Source: an uncultured Pseudomonadota bacterium (lineage in GTDB: Bacteria; Bdellovibrionota_B; Oligoflexia; Oligoflexales; CAIYRB01). Taken from it: a stretch of DNA of 64,000 nucleotides. The translations under genes were made by a program, and so were the position numbers. The stretch covers positions 1-64,000 of the forward strand of contig CAIYRB010000182.1 in assembly GCA_903928445.1 (NCBI GenBank), written 5' to 3'. A model generated the notes under the pieces. The model had not been told where the DNA came from, did no database searches, and saw only the letters and a list, made by a program, of their open reading frames with translations. Positions 41,780 through 51,147 of the stretch are shown piece by piece; positions within the stretch are counted from its first letter, which is position 1; every line of letters begins with the position of its first letter.

Positions 41780-43307
41780 AGTTTGATTCGACTTCATACG
41801 GCGCTTGCTGCAGCGCTTTCGTCGTCAGTTCAGTCGGCTTAAATTCGACTTTGAGTTGAAACTCTCGTACTAGATTTTGAAAGAGCTCTCGCTCTTCGAC
41901 CTCGATCCAATGGCGGATGTCGTCTCGCACCTTGACCGTGATGGCCTTCAAGCCGGTTTGCAGGGTGTGCCGGCGTATTTCGCGCAGCAGATCATAGGCC
42001 TCGGTCTCGGTGCTGCGAATGTGGCCGCGACCCTCGCAGCAAGGGCAGGGTTCCATGAGCTGGCGTTCGAGTGATTCGCTGGTGCGCTTTCGCGTCATCT
42101 GCACCAAGCCGAGTTCGCTGATCCGAAGCACATTGGTGCGCGCCTTATCGACCTTCAATTCTTCTTGCAGAGCGATATAAACTCGCTCTTTGTCTTCGGG
42201 TCGTTCCATATCGATGAGGTCGATGACAATGATACCGCCGATATTGCGCAGACGGAGTTGGCTGACAACCTTGCTCACGGCCTCCAAATTCGTCTTGAGA
42301 ATCGTGTCCTGGGCGCTCGCTTGGCCGACATATTTACCGGTGTTGACGTCGAATGAGGTCAGGGCTTCGGTCTGATCGATGATGAGATACCCGCCTGACG
42401 GTAGCTCGATGCGTGAGCTCAGGGCTTTGCCGATGTCCATTTCGACGCCATAAACGTCAAAGATCGGTGTGGGGTCTTGATATAGTTCTAGCTTTTTGGC
42501 TGCACCGGGGATTGTTGCGATGAGAAAGCGCTTGAGCTCCTCAAAGGCGGTTGCGTCGTCGATGACGATCTTGTCGACGTCGTCGGCGTAAAGATCTCGG
42601 GTTGTTTTTAGGATCAGGTCGAGATCACGGTAGAGCAGTGCCGGTGACGCGGCTCGCCTTCGTGTCGCCTCGACAAGGCGCCAGATCTTGAGGAGGAACT
42701 TCAAGTCCTTTTGCAGCAGGACTGGGTCCACCTGTGCCGCCGCTGTCCTGACTATGACTCCGACGGTGTCTGGCTTGATTTCTTTAATCAGTGCGGTGAG
42801 ATTCTGGCGCTGCTCTGGATCGTCGATGCGCCGTGAAATCCCAATGTGGGTGAAGTCCGGCATCATCACCAAATAGCGTCCCGGGACCGAAAGAAACATC
42901 GTCACCCTGGCGCCCTTGGTGCCAAGCGGCTCTTTGGCGACTTGGACGACGATCTGTTGTCCTTCACGCAGTAGCTTTTCAATCGGCTTGCGTTGCTTGT
43001 AGTTGCGCTCTTTGAGTTCCTCAGGGCTTAGGTCTTCTAGGCCTTTGCCGGATTCAAGCTTTTGCTCACGCAGAGTGTCTGGGTCAAGGACGTCGCCGCC
43101 GTATAAAAAAGCCGTGCGGTCCACGCCGATATTGATAAATGCGGCCTGCATACCCGGCAGTACGCGCATCACCGTGCCGAGATAGATGTTGCCGACCAGG
43201 CCGCGCTCGCGCCTGCGCTCGATAAATAACTCGGCCAGGCGTTCCTTTTCGAGCAAAGCGACGCGGGTTTCGGCGGGGTTGGTGTTGATGATCAGTTGCT
43301 TGTCCAA
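41778..43307 (-). CDS. rng: Ribonuclease G
   Basis: Endoribonuclease of the RNase E/G family for 16S rRNA 5' maturation and RNA decay. 509 aa, normal for RNase G with no RNase E scaffold tail. S1-like domain GLVGNIYLGTVMRVLPGMQAAF, catalytic region IDQTEALTSFDVNTG with GIIVIDLIDM, and the zinc link CPCCEGRGH, which fits CPxC. TTG start with AGGAAG six bases upstream. It begins two bases after the waaA stop, so RNA processing and lipopolysaccharide genes share a transcript. Confidence 0.93.
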   Translation of the reverse strand: MDKQLIINTNPAETRVALLEKERLAELFIERRRERGLVGNIYLGTVMRVLPGMQAAFINIGVDRTAFLYGGDVLDPDTLREQKLESGKGLEDLSPEELKERNYKQRKPIEKLLREGQQIVVQVAKEPLGTKGARVTMFLSVPGRYLVMMPDFTHIGISRRIDDPEQRQNLTALIKEIKPDTVGVIVRTAAAQVDPVLLQKDLKFLLKIWRLVEATRRRAASPALLYRDLDLILKTTRDLYADDVDKIVIDDATAFEELKRFLIATIPGAAKKLELYQDPTPIFDVYGVEMDIGKALSSRIELPSGGYLIIDQTEALTSFDVNTGKYVGQASAQDTILKTNLEAVSKVVSQLRLRNIGGIIVIDLIDMERPEDKERVYIALQEELKVDKARTNVLRISELGLVQMTRKRTSESLERQLMEPCPCCEGRGHIRSTETEAYDLLREIRRHTLQTGLKAITVKVRDDIRHWIEVEERELFQNLVREFQLKVEFKPTELTTKALQQAPYEVESN

Positions 43308-43309
43308 GA

Positions 43310-44617
43310 TTAACTTCCTAAATGCGCCCGCCAGGTGGTCATGATGCGGTCACTGGCACCAGCGAGACCGACCACGGCCGACTGGACATTCTGAGTCATG
43401 GCCTGACTTTGGTGGTCCAGCTGGCGCCACCAAGTGGCCAGGTCCGCCGCCGTTGCGACGACTGTGGCCAAGCCTAGATCGACTAAGTGGATGGCTTCCT
43501 GACTGTTCTTATAGGCCGGCCCAAATGCCAAGGCAAGACCGTGGCAGGCAGGCTCCAAAACGTTGTGGACCTGGTGGTGGAGGGCGCCGCCGATCAGTGC
43601 AGCCGTGGCGGTGCCGTAGACCTCGCTGAGTATACCCATTGAGTCGATGAGGACGACCATCGCACCCTGCGGACCTGGCGTTAAGCCTTGCTGTATGGCG
43701 CTCATACGGACCGTGCTAAGACCTTGTTTTTGACAGGAGCGTTCGATGTCGCCGAGGAATTCCGAGCTAAGATGATGCGGTGCAATGACGATCTGCCAAA
43801 GAGGATCGCCATCCTGGCGTAAGGTCCTAGCGGCGAGCAAAAGGGACACCTCTTCAGCATAGGCGCTGCCTAGGACCAGTCGCTTGACCCCTGGTTTGGG
43901 TGACCAGAGTGCCAAAAGAGCGCGATACTCAGCGATTTGGCTGGTCCTCTCCTTGGCCCTTTCGAGGACCCGGTCGTATTTGCTATCTCCAACACAGCTT
44001 AGCCGCTCTGCTGCGATACCGTAGGTGCTGCGAAAGTACGCTGAATCGCTCGGATTCACCGTGTAAATGCCGTGGAACATCCGTAGCAGGTAGGAACGAA
44101 GTCGGCGTTTTTGGGCGCCATGGCGTTCGCCTTGGCTACAACTGGCATCAATCAGGTAGAGCTGGCCAAAGCGCCGGGCGGCAGTGAGAAATCCCGGCCA
44201 TAGCTCATGACGAACGACGCAGGTGATCGTCGGGCGTAAGGCCGAGAACAACCACCCCCAGGCCGAAGCCGTATCGGTCAGTGGACTTAGGCAACAAGAG
44301 ACGGTCTCGTTTCGTGCCTGAGCAAACGCCAGCCCGGACTGCGAAAAGAAGATGACGTGGACAAACACCAAACCAGACGTCGTCAGCCTGGCGATCAACG
44401 GCTTGGCCTGCTCGAACTCCCCTGCCGAGCTACAAAAAAACACAACACAGTGGCGAAAACGCGCTCTGTCTAGCGCTAAGCTTGGCGCGAGTTGTGCCAC
44501 GCCACTGCGTGCATTGAGCTGAGCCGCTAGGCGGCGGTTAAGCGGCGCTAGCAGGCGCAACATCATCGCCACCAAAGTGAAGAGCAGTGCATAGGTCTGC
44601 AGCAGAAGGGAGTGCAT
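43310..44617 (-). CDS. waaA: 3-deoxy-D-manno-octulosonic acid transferase
   Basis: Adds Kdo to lipid IVA at the inner membrane. 435 aa. An N-terminal membrane anchor (LLLQTYALLFTLVAMMLRLL) precedes the GT-B fold. The catalytic Glu lies in CSSAGEFEQAKPL, where most members read SVGE. Also seen are RHELWPGFL, GDSKYDR, LGSAYAEE, VIAPHH and GGALHHQVHNVLEPACHG. ATG 44617 fits the family N-terminus; a TTG at 44632 is possible, and neither has a strong ribosome-binding site. Confidence 0.9.
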   Translation of the reverse strand: MHSLLLQTYALLFTLVAMMLRLLAPLNRRLAAQLNARSGVAQLAPSLALDRARFRHCVVFFCSSAGEFEQAKPLIARLTTSGLVFVHVIFFSQSGLAFAQARNETVSCCLSPLTDTASAWGWLFSALRPTITCVVRHELWPGFLTAARRFGQLYLIDASCSQGERHGAQKRRLRSYLLRMFHGIYTVNPSDSAYFRSTYGIAAERLSCVGDSKYDRVLERAKERTSQIAEYRALLALWSPKPGVKRLVLGSAYAEEVSLLLAARTLRQDGDPLWQIVIAPHHLSSEFLGDIERSCQKQGLSTVRMSAIQQGLTPGPQGAMVVLIDSMGILSEVYGTATAALIGGALHHQVHNVLEPACHGLALAFGPAYKNSQEAIHLVDLGLATVVATAADLATWWRQLDHQSQAMTQNVQSAVVGLAGASDRIMTTWRAHLGS

Positions 44618-44652
44618 GGTGCGGCGAAACAAGAGGACGACTCTCCAGCCGG

Positions 44653-45870
44653 CTAGCGCGGCATTAAAGATATAGGGGGCGGTACCGCCCAGCTGCTGAG
44701 CGACGGTGAGCTTGGCAGCGTAACAACTCGACCAGAGCCAGGATTTCGCAGCAGCCCAAGGAGGTGCGAACTGATGTCATCGAGATTGAGCGCCGAAAAA
44801 CACAGCTTGTCGTCGTAACGGCAGCTCACCTTGCCATGCTTAGAGCATGGCCGGCAGCCGAGCAAGGTCGAAAAGGCGCGGCTTTGCTTCATGCGCGGCG
44901 CAAAGCCGAAGGCTTCTACCGTCGGCCCAAACAAGATGGCGGTCGGAGTATCAACGGCCTCGGCAATGTGACCAAGTGATGAGTCGTTGGCGAGCAAGCA
45001 CGCCGTTTCGCTGAGCGCGACCGCGGTTTCCCACAGCGATAGCCGGCCGGCAAGATTCAACACCGGGCCCTCCCAGCGCAGTTGGTCGAGCAGTTGCCGA
45101 GCCGTCTGTCGATCGGTGTCGTCGCCATAAAAGACTAAGCCGAGTGGGCCTGGGCCCAGTCCGCCGTCTCTTTCGTTGGTGGCCAGCACATGGTTGAGAA
45201 TCCCCTGCATGGTCGTGAGCGGCGCCTGTTTGGTTGGATGGGCGGCTCCTGGAGCAATACCTAACCACGAACCAAAACGGAGCTCCTTGCGCCACGGTCG
45301 GTCGTAGTCGGCTGGTATCGGCAGGCGCGGCCTGACGGCGATCGTATTCAACCCATCGAGCATATCAGCAGGCAAATGGTGCTTTAGACCGAGCTTTAGG
45401 GCATCGCACATCAAGTCATACTGGAGGCGTTGAGGGATCAAAGACCTCTCTGGAAGCGGCCGTCTGCGGCCACGCACGCGCGCTTCGACCAACAAGCGGC
45501 TGCGTGCCAGCTGCGCTTTTTCGGCACTAAAATATGGTACGCCGTGCATCGCCTTGAGATTTCTCGTCAACCATCCGGAGCGGAGATTGCATTGGAGATC
45601 GATAAAGAGGTGGTTTTGCCGCAACTGATCGATGGTCCGCTGCAGCTCGATCACCGAATCGGTGCGATTGACCGTCAGGGTGCGAACATTCGGCCACGAT
45701 AAGGCTATGACATCCAAGGCCGGACCACGGCCGACCCAGGTGATCTCAGTCGGTACCTGCAGATGTTGTAGGAGGTCAAGGCAAGCAGTCGCAAGGATGA
45801 CATCGCCGAGGCTTGACGCGCGGTAGATGGCGAGGCGCAAAAGCGGTGGCGAAGAGGATGGAGTGAGCAT
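44653..45870 (-). CDS. Family 9 glycosyltransferase, heptosyltransferase-like
   Basis: 405 aa GT-B enzyme of the WaaC/WaaF type, which adds ADP-heptose to the lipopolysaccharide inner core. Motifs: RLAIYRASSLGDVILATACLD at the start, GIAPGAAHPTKQ, and ACLLANDSSLGHIAEAVDTPTAILFGPTVEAFGF, where D and H are the usual donor-binding residues. Near the end CRPCSKHGKVSC gives the cysteine cluster common in heptosyltransferases. A 30-residue Pro/Ser tail is extra. AAGGGA precedes ATG 45870. First gene of the waaA-rng transcript. Confidence 0.87.
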   Translation of the reverse strand: MLTPSSSPPLLRLAIYRASSLGDVILATACLDLLQHLQVPTEITWVGRGPALDVIALSWPNVRTLTVNRTDSVIELQRTIDQLRQNHLFIDLQCNLRSGWLTRNLKAMHGVPYFSAEKAQLARSRLLVEARVRGRRRPLPERSLIPQRLQYDLMCDALKLGLKHHLPADMLDGLNTIAVRPRLPIPADYDRPWRKELRFGSWLGIAPGAAHPTKQAPLTTMQGILNHVLATNERDGGLGPGPLGLVFYGDDTDRQTARQLLDQLRWEGPVLNLAGRLSLWETAVALSETACLLANDSSLGHIAEAVDTPTAILFGPTVEAFGFAPRMKQSRAFSTLLGCRPCSKHGKVSCRYDDKLCFSALNLDDISSHLLGLLRNPGSGRVVTLPSSPSLSSWAVPPPISLMPR

Positions 45871-46091
45871 GCACGTCCCTTTTCCAGGTAGTCTAACGGA
45901 TGCCTGCGCTATTGCAAAAGGGGCAGAGATTTACTAGTGATCGTGATGGTTTACCCAGAGTCGTGGCGGCTTGCCGGGGCGCTCTAGACGGTCCATTCCT
46001 AGCACAGGTCGGTTGCGTTTGCCTTCAAGTCCGCATAAACTCCCAATATTACCAGCGCTTCCAATTAAAAGAGTTGCATGAACGGGGTATC

Positions 46092-47036
46092 ATGGGCAAG
46101 TCCCACCCAGATGCGTCCAAGGCTCATCGGCCAAGACCGCGGCAGATGAGCATCATTTATTTTATCGACTCAGCGCGGATGCGCACTTTGACGATTTCCG
46201 TTGGGCGCTTGCGCCTAGTGATTGCAGGTTTGGCTGGTCTGTTCCTGTGGTCTGTCGGCAGTGTCTTTCTGACCATCCATTTGGTCAGCGGTGAGGCGCA
46301 GCTGGAGGGCCGTTTAAGGCTGGCATTGAACAGCATCTTTGAGTACGAGATCCGCGATGAGCATGTCTTTGACTTGGCCTATCCGCAGCCAGGCAAGGTC
46401 CAAACGGTCGCTGCCCTTGACCAAGCGCCTGCGCCTGCGGCGAGTGTGGCAGCAGGAAAGCCGCTGCCAGCGGCTGAACTTAAGGGTGTTCCACCCATTG
46501 CTCACAAGCAAAGCGAACCATTTGGCGCCCAAGCCTTGGCGAATGCGGCGCCTGCCCTGAAGCCGGCTGATGCAGTGAAGAAGTCGTCCCAAGATCACCC
46601 GGCGATTCCGGTCGAGGTCCGACTCGGTAAAGCACGGTTTGTGCCAACTCCTGAGGGCTTGGAACTACGGCTTGAGTTGACCAATAAGAGTGGTAGCAGG
46701 CGTGTCGAGGGTTACATCTATGCCGTCGCCGAGTTCGTCGCGGAATCGGGAGAGCATCTGTACATCAGTTCGCCTAAGGATCTCATGTTTGACGCCGCTG
46801 GTGCGGTGGTCAATCCCCACAAAGCGGCATTATTTGGCATTCGCCGCTTCACCGACAAGCGCTTTTCCTTTGCGACCCCGACGGGCAAAAAAGGTGGGTT
46901 TGCCAGCTTCCATGTTGAACTCTTTGGCCGCAACGACACCAGCCGCTCGGGTTATGTGCTGCCCGTGCCAAGTGAGCCCAACCCACCATTGGACCAAAGC
47001 CGCGCGGCGAAAACCGGTGCTCCGAAACCTGGATGA
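46092..47036 (+). CDS. Single-pass membrane protein with periplasmic domain
   Basis: 314 aa, not recognised. A basic cytoplasmic N-terminus (residues 1-40), one transmembrane helix at about 42-62 (VIAGLAGLFLWSVGSVFLTI), an Ala/Pro linker (100-160) and a beta domain with VEVRLGKARFVPTPEGLELRLELTNKSG and YISSPKDLMFD. ATG 46092 with CGGGG upstream is taken over the frame opening at 45900, whose first 64 residues do not look coding. First gene of a tight plus-strand run. I see no clear promoter in 45871-46091. Confidence 0.68.
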   Translation: MGKSHPDASKAHRPRPRQMSIIYFIDSARMRTLTISVGRLRLVIAGLAGLFLWSVGSVFLTIHLVSGEAQLEGRLRLALNSIFEYEIRDEHVFDLAYPQPGKVQTVAALDQAPAPAASVAAGKPLPAAELKGVPPIAHKQSEPFGAQALANAAPALKPADAVKKSSQDHPAIPVEVRLGKARFVPTPEGLELRLELTNKSGSRRVEGYIYAVAEFVAESGEHLYISSPKDLMFDAAGAVVNPHKAALFGIRRFTDKRFSFATPTGKKGGFASFHVELFGRNDTSRSGYVLPVPSEPNPPLDQSRAAKTGAPKPG

Positions 47037-47042
47037 TCCGCC

Positions 47043-47663
47043 ATGGCTCAAATCTCGACTTTGCGTTGCCGATGCTACCTTGGACTAGCGCTTTTAAGCG
47101 CCTGTGTCTCACTTCCTGAAGCGCATGAAACGGCACCGGCACCGGCGCGCATTCAGCTGCAAACGCAATCGGTCATACCTCAGGAGATTCGCAACCAGCT
47201 CGATGTTGAGCCGGCCGGCGATCTGGCAGTGCCAGCCGTGATGCTGCAACTACGCGAGGTGGTGCGTCCAAGGGCTGAAGTCAGGACGGGACCCGGTAGC
47301 GCCTATGAACTTACCGATGCCGTCTTGGTCCAAGGTAACCAGGTCATCGAGACGGCGACCCATGGCGTGTGGCGTAAGGTTTTGGTGCTAGGTACCTGGC
47401 AACATGGCTGGGTGCACCATCAAGCACTTGCCCTTAGTCAGCCTCGCGGTGACGTCGTGCGTGTGGCGATGGGGCACCTGCCGATGGTGCTGGTCATCCG
47501 TCCGGTTAGCGTGGCTCAAGGCTTCGCCCAGAAGGAGCCACTGGCGGTGTCTATACCGCGCGGCATCCAGTTTCGCGAACTACGCCGCGACCAAGCGGCA
47601 TCATTGGTTTGGTTGGCGCAGACTAACTCGGCGATATGGCTGTCACGAAGGGATGTGCAATGA
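47043..47663 (+). CDS. SH3-domain lipoprotein
   Basis: 206 aa. The lipobox LLSAC gives Cys 21. A bacterial SH3 domain spans about residues 75-135 (VRPRAEVRTGPGSAYELTDAVLVQGNQVIETATHGVWRKVLV.GTWQHGWVHHQAL), the usual cell-wall- or peptide-binding module. The C-terminal 65 residues are a second small beta region. It starts seven bases after the upstream gene and its stop overlaps the next start. Probably sits at the outer membrane facing peptidoglycan. Confidence 0.8.
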   Translation: MAQISTLRCRCYLGLALLSACVSLPEAHETAPAPARIQLQTQSVIPQEIRNQLDVEPAGDLAVPAVMLQLREVVRPRAEVRTGPGSAYELTDAVLVQGNQVIETATHGVWRKVLVLGTWQHGWVHHQALALSQPRGDVVRVAMGHLPMVLVIRPVSVAQGFAQKEPLAVSIPRGIQFRELRRDQAASLVWLAQTNSAIWLSRRDVQ

Positions 47664-48079
47664 ACAATCGGTGGGTCTTTAGTGTCCTAGTCCTGACCTC
47701 ATGTGCACCCAGCTTGGCTGGTCAGATACGCGGCAACAGCGGCGAAATCATCGGCAGCCGCGAGGCGCGGGTCAATATCACTCGTCTCGATGCGCCAAGC
47801 GACGGCGCCCAAGCGGTAAACAACGTGGTCGTCGCTGTGGTCGATCAAAGTGGTCGCTACGCTACTACCGAGAGTCTGCCGCATGGTCATTATTTGGTCG
47901 AGGCTTTGGTTCCTGGCTATGCACCGCAGTCAAAGAGGGTCGATCTTGCTGACAAGGCAACGGTCGATTTGACGCTGACGCCGGTGGTGACGGCCAAGAT
48001 CCAGGCGACCTCGACCAATAGTCACGTGGATGAAGATCGTGGCGCGGGCCGCGCCACTTTGACCCCCCCCAGTCTTTAG
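47660..48079 (+). CDS. Small lipoprotein with carboxypeptidase-regulatory-like domain
   Basis: 139 aa. Lipobox VLTSC, Cys 15. The mature part is one beta-sandwich of the carboxypeptidase-regulatory/CNA-B type: VVVAVVDQSGRYATTESLPHG.YLVEALVPGYAPQSKRVDL. It shares this fold with repeats in the large protein downstream. ATG 47660 overlaps the previous stop; the in-frame start at 47636 would lack a lipobox at the right place. Nine bases separate it from the 1016-aa gene. Confidence 0.75.
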   Translation: MNNRWVFSVLVLTSCAPSLAGQIRGNSGEIIGSREARVNITRLDAPSDGAQAVNNVVVAVVDQSGRYATTESLPHGHYLVEALVPGYAPQSKRVDLADKATVDLTLTPVVTAKIQATSTNSHVDEDRGAGRATLTPPSL

Positions 48080-48088
48080 GAGAACCTG

Positions 48089-51000
48089 ATGAAGGCGATG
48101 CGGACTTTGGCTGTTGCCGTGCTGCTTAGCAGTATGTGGGCCTGCGTTGCAAAAGAGACCAAGGTGCAGCTTAAGGTCGCGGTCAAGACGAACCAGGGCG
48201 AACCCGTCCATGCTGCGACGGTGCAGCTGGACGGTAAGTCCCTTGGTGCCACGAACAATGCCGGACGGTTTGACGGTGAAGTGAGCCTACCCGCCGGGGC
48301 TAAAAAACGCTTGGAGATCCATAAAGACAGCGACACCTACTATTTTGCGCCCTATTACCAAGCCTTCGAGGTCGATCCATCGGGTCCACAGGAACTAGCC
48401 GTTGTGGCGACTTTGTATTTCGTGCCTAAGCCAGCACCGGTGGCGCCGGCAAAGGTAGCTGCACTGGCTGAAACCAATGCTGAGAACGTCAACACCCCCA
48501 TGTCGACGCCAGCGGCAGCACCAGCGGCAGTGCCTGAAGCGGTCACCGACACCCCTGCCGTCGCTGCAGCAGTTGCGAAGACGGCGACCGCGGCGATGCT
48601 TGCTGCGCCTAAACCGGATATTTTGACCCAGGCGTCAGCCTCCTCCGCGGTGACTGAGCCAGTGGGTGGAGGCGTTACCTCGACTGCTCCAGCTCCAGTG
48701 GTGGCTCCGATCACCGTTGACGCTGCCGTCGCCGCGCCCAGCAAAGGGCTGGATCCTGCTGTGGATAAGTCGGTGGATAAGTCTCAGGAACCTAGCCCGG
48801 ACACCTTGTCGTACAAGGGCTTGGCGCATCCAAACAGCGGTAGCCAAGTATTTACCGTGCATGTTTACTCCGGAGCTAGCCCGTTGGCGGGCGTCGACGT
48901 GGCGATGGGCGAAGGTGACACCAGTACCCTCAAAACCGCGTGTACGACCAATGAACGTGGCCGTTGTGTCATCCGCTTCGCGACAAAGCCCGAGGTTTTG
49001 GTGACCTTTGTGGCGACTAAAAAAGGTTATAAGACGGCCGTGATCACCGTGCCGATTCAGTCCAAGGATAAGCTGCGCATCAACTTGGATGAAGGCCGCT
49101 CGCTCGATATCTATGCTCTCAGCCAAGCCTACGGCCATCGTCCCGGGTTGGCGGGAGTAGAGGTCCGAGTCGCGGGAAAGCGGGTCGGCGAAACCGACCG
49201 CTTTGGCCGCTATTCCTATATTTTTGGCGGTAAGAGCGATGATCTGTTGACGGTCAGTTTGAAACCAAAGGGTTATTTGCCTGAGGTCTTTGAAACCGAC
49301 TTTGTGACCGGCGGTGAACTGCAGCTGACCAAGGCCTTCACTCCGGGTCTACCCCCTAGCGTTCGTATGACCGTGCTGAGTCCTTTGCCCGCAGGCAATG
49401 TCGACAAAGAAACCCTCAGCGAGTTGAACGGTGCCTTCGGCGAGTCGCTGCGAGCCGCTGCTAGGCGGCATCTCTTCGCCACCTCAGCATTTAAGGAGTA
49501 CCCCTTTGCTCTTTACGATCAAGCGGTGCACCTCGCTGGTAAAACCACCAGCGAGGTCCTTCGCGCGGGGTGGCAGGACCAGGAGTTGAAAACAGTGGTG
49601 GATGCGGTCTTGGTGCCGACCGTGGTCACCGGACCGACGCCAACCCTCGAGCTCAGCGTCATAGGTAGCCGCGGTCAGATACTGAGCGCGGCCAAGGAAG
49701 AGTTGAGCGGTCTCACGGACCGCGGTGCGGTAGACCGTGCCGTAGCCTCGATCGCTCAAAAGATTGCCCGGGTGTTTCCCTTTGAGGGTGCGGTTCTAAG
49801 CAAAGCCGCAGACGAAGTCACGATCAATCTCGGTCAAGGCCAGGGACGAGATGTCCAAGTTGGAGACGTGCTCGACGTCTATGGCCAGCAGACCGCGAAG
49901 CTGGGGCGGAGTTCCATCAATACGAAGATCGCCAGTCTTAAAATTCGCGAGGTCGGGGAAAAGTCGGCCATGGCAAATGCCTTTGGTCTAGTGCCCAGGG
50001 CGACGATCGAACGCGGTGATTTGGTGATCCTAAGGCCACGCAAAGAGCTAAAGGATCAGCGCGCGGCGCCACTTCTGGTGATGACTGAGCTAGCTGGCAA
50101 ACGTACGGCGGTAGCCCAAGCCAATGTGTATCTGAACAACAGCTGGATCGGCGCCACGGACAGTACCGGTCGCCTCTATGTCGAGGGCAAGGCTTCTGGC
50201 AAGCTTCGGGTGATTAAGCAGGGTTTTGTCGATCTGGCGCAGGTGGTACAGCTCGGGCAGGACGTCGACAAACCATTGGTCCTGACGATCAAACGGCAGG
50301 CGGCCTTTTTGCGGATCGACTCGCGGCCGGTCGGCGCCGTGGTCAAAGTCGAGGGCAAGGTCCTTGGCAAAACGCCTCTGGCTGCGCCCATTCCAGTACC
50401 ATCGGGGTTTGTCAAAATGGAGGTCGAGGGACCGGTTGGATACAAGCCGTACAAGTCGGTGCTGGAACTCGACCAGGGGACATTGGATCTGACCGGCGAG
50501 GCGGCGGTGATTCTCGAGCAGGACTTTCGGGCTATCGCTCAGCGCTTGGTCAAAGCAGGTAAGACCGAGGCGGCCCTGGCTGTTCTGAACAAGATCCCGC
50601 CCGAGCATAGCGACTACTTGATGGCTCGGCATGAGGCCGGGGAGCTGTATTTGACGGTCCTTGACGAGCCGGCCAAGGCTGCCCAGGCCTTTGGCATCGT
50701 GACGGCCAACCCCGCGGTCAAACAGTTTGTCGACAAACGCTTTATCGGCTCGCACATCGATGAAGGTATCGCCCTGTTTTTAACCGCCGAACGCTTGAGT
50801 TCGGAACATCCGGAAGCGGCGCAGGCGCATTTTAGCAAGGCGCTGGAGGTCCTTGATGGGGTCATTCCGTACCTGCGTTTTGTGCCGCCGGGAGAGTACA
50901 CCCAGGCCGTGCATAACGTTGATTATCACCGCGCCCTTTGCCGGCACCGTCTGTGGACGTTGACGCAGGATCCGCGCCTGCTCGTCGATACGGTCAAGAC

Positions 51001-51139
51001 GTGGAAGAGCTATCTCGATGGCAGCGCCCGGACGCTGCCTGCTGACGCAGCGAGCAAGGCCTATGTGGAGAACGCCCAGGTCTATCTCAAGCAAGCCACT
51101 GCATCCCTCAACGCCGCGCGCAACGTCTCGCGCCAATGA
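48089..51139 (+). CDS. Large multidomain lipoprotein with CNA-B/PEGA, FlgT-like and TPR-like parts
   Basis: 1016 aa, Cys 19 lipobox (MWAC). Parts by eye: beta-sandwich with LDGKSLGATNNAGRF (25-75); Ala/Pro linker (112-250); two more sandwiches (255-335 and 335-420, GETDRFGRYSY); an alpha/beta section like TolB-N/FlgO (425-565); a small barrel VTINLGQGQGRDVQVGDVLDVY, with SLKI.EV...SA following, as in the C-terminal domain of FlgT (570-650); another sandwich (660-730, ATDSTGRLYVEG); a PEGA domain (735-800, VKVEGKVLGKTPL); and a helical TPR-like end (805-1005). The FlgT likeness hints at a role near the flagellar motor. It is an inference. Confidence 0.75.
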   Translation: MKAMRTLAVAVLLSSMWACVAKETKVQLKVAVKTNQGEPVHAATVQLDGKSLGATNNAGRFDGEVSLPAGAKKRLEIHKDSDTYYFAPYYQAFEVDPSGPQELAVVATLYFVPKPAPVAPAKVAALAETNAENVNTPMSTPAAAPAAVPEAVTDTPAVAAAVAKTATAAMLAAPKPDILTQASASSAVTEPVGGGVTSTAPAPVVAPITVDAAVAAPSKGLDPAVDKSVDKSQEPSPDTLSYKGLAHPNSGSQVFTVHVYSGASPLAGVDVAMGEGDTSTLKTACTTNERGRCVIRFATKPEVLVTFVATKKGYKTAVITVPIQSKDKLRINLDEGRSLDIYALSQAYGHRPGLAGVEVRVAGKRVGETDRFGRYSYIFGGKSDDLLTVSLKPKGYLPEVFETDFVTGGELQLTKAFTPGLPPSVRMTVLSPLPAGNVDKETLSELNGAFGESLRAAARRHLFATSAFKEYPFALYDQAVHLAGKTTSEVLRAGWQDQELKTVVDAVLVPTVVTGPTPTLELSVIGSRGQILSAAKEELSGLTDRGAVDRAVASIAQKIARVFPFEGAVLSKAADEVTINLGQGQGRDVQVGDVLDVYGQQTAKLGRSSINTKIASLKIREVGEKSAMANAFGLVPRATIERGDLVILRPRKELKDQRAAPLLVMTELAGKRTAVAQANVYLNNSWIGATDSTGRLYVEGKASGKLRVIKQGFVDLAQVVQLGQDVDKPLVLTIKRQAAFLRIDSRPVGAVVKVEGKVLGKTPLAAPIPVPSGFVKMEVEGPVGYKPYKSVLELDQGTLDLTGEAAVILEQDFRAIAQRLVKAGKTEAALAVLNKIPPEHSDYLMARHEAGELYLTVLDEPAKAAQAFGIVTANPAVKQFVDKRFIGSHIDEGIALFLTAERLSSEHPEAAQAHFSKALEVLDGVIPYLRFVPPGEYTQAVHNVDYHRALCRHRLWTLTQDPRLLVDTVKTWKSYLDGSARTLPADAASKAYVENAQVYLKQATASLNAARNVSRQ

Positions 51140-51147
51140 GGTGACCC

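Noticed and set aside
45900-46091. 64-residue N-terminal extension of the membrane protein at 46092
   Set aside because: The extension would put a long non-membrane segment before the basic anchor and has no ribosome-binding site.
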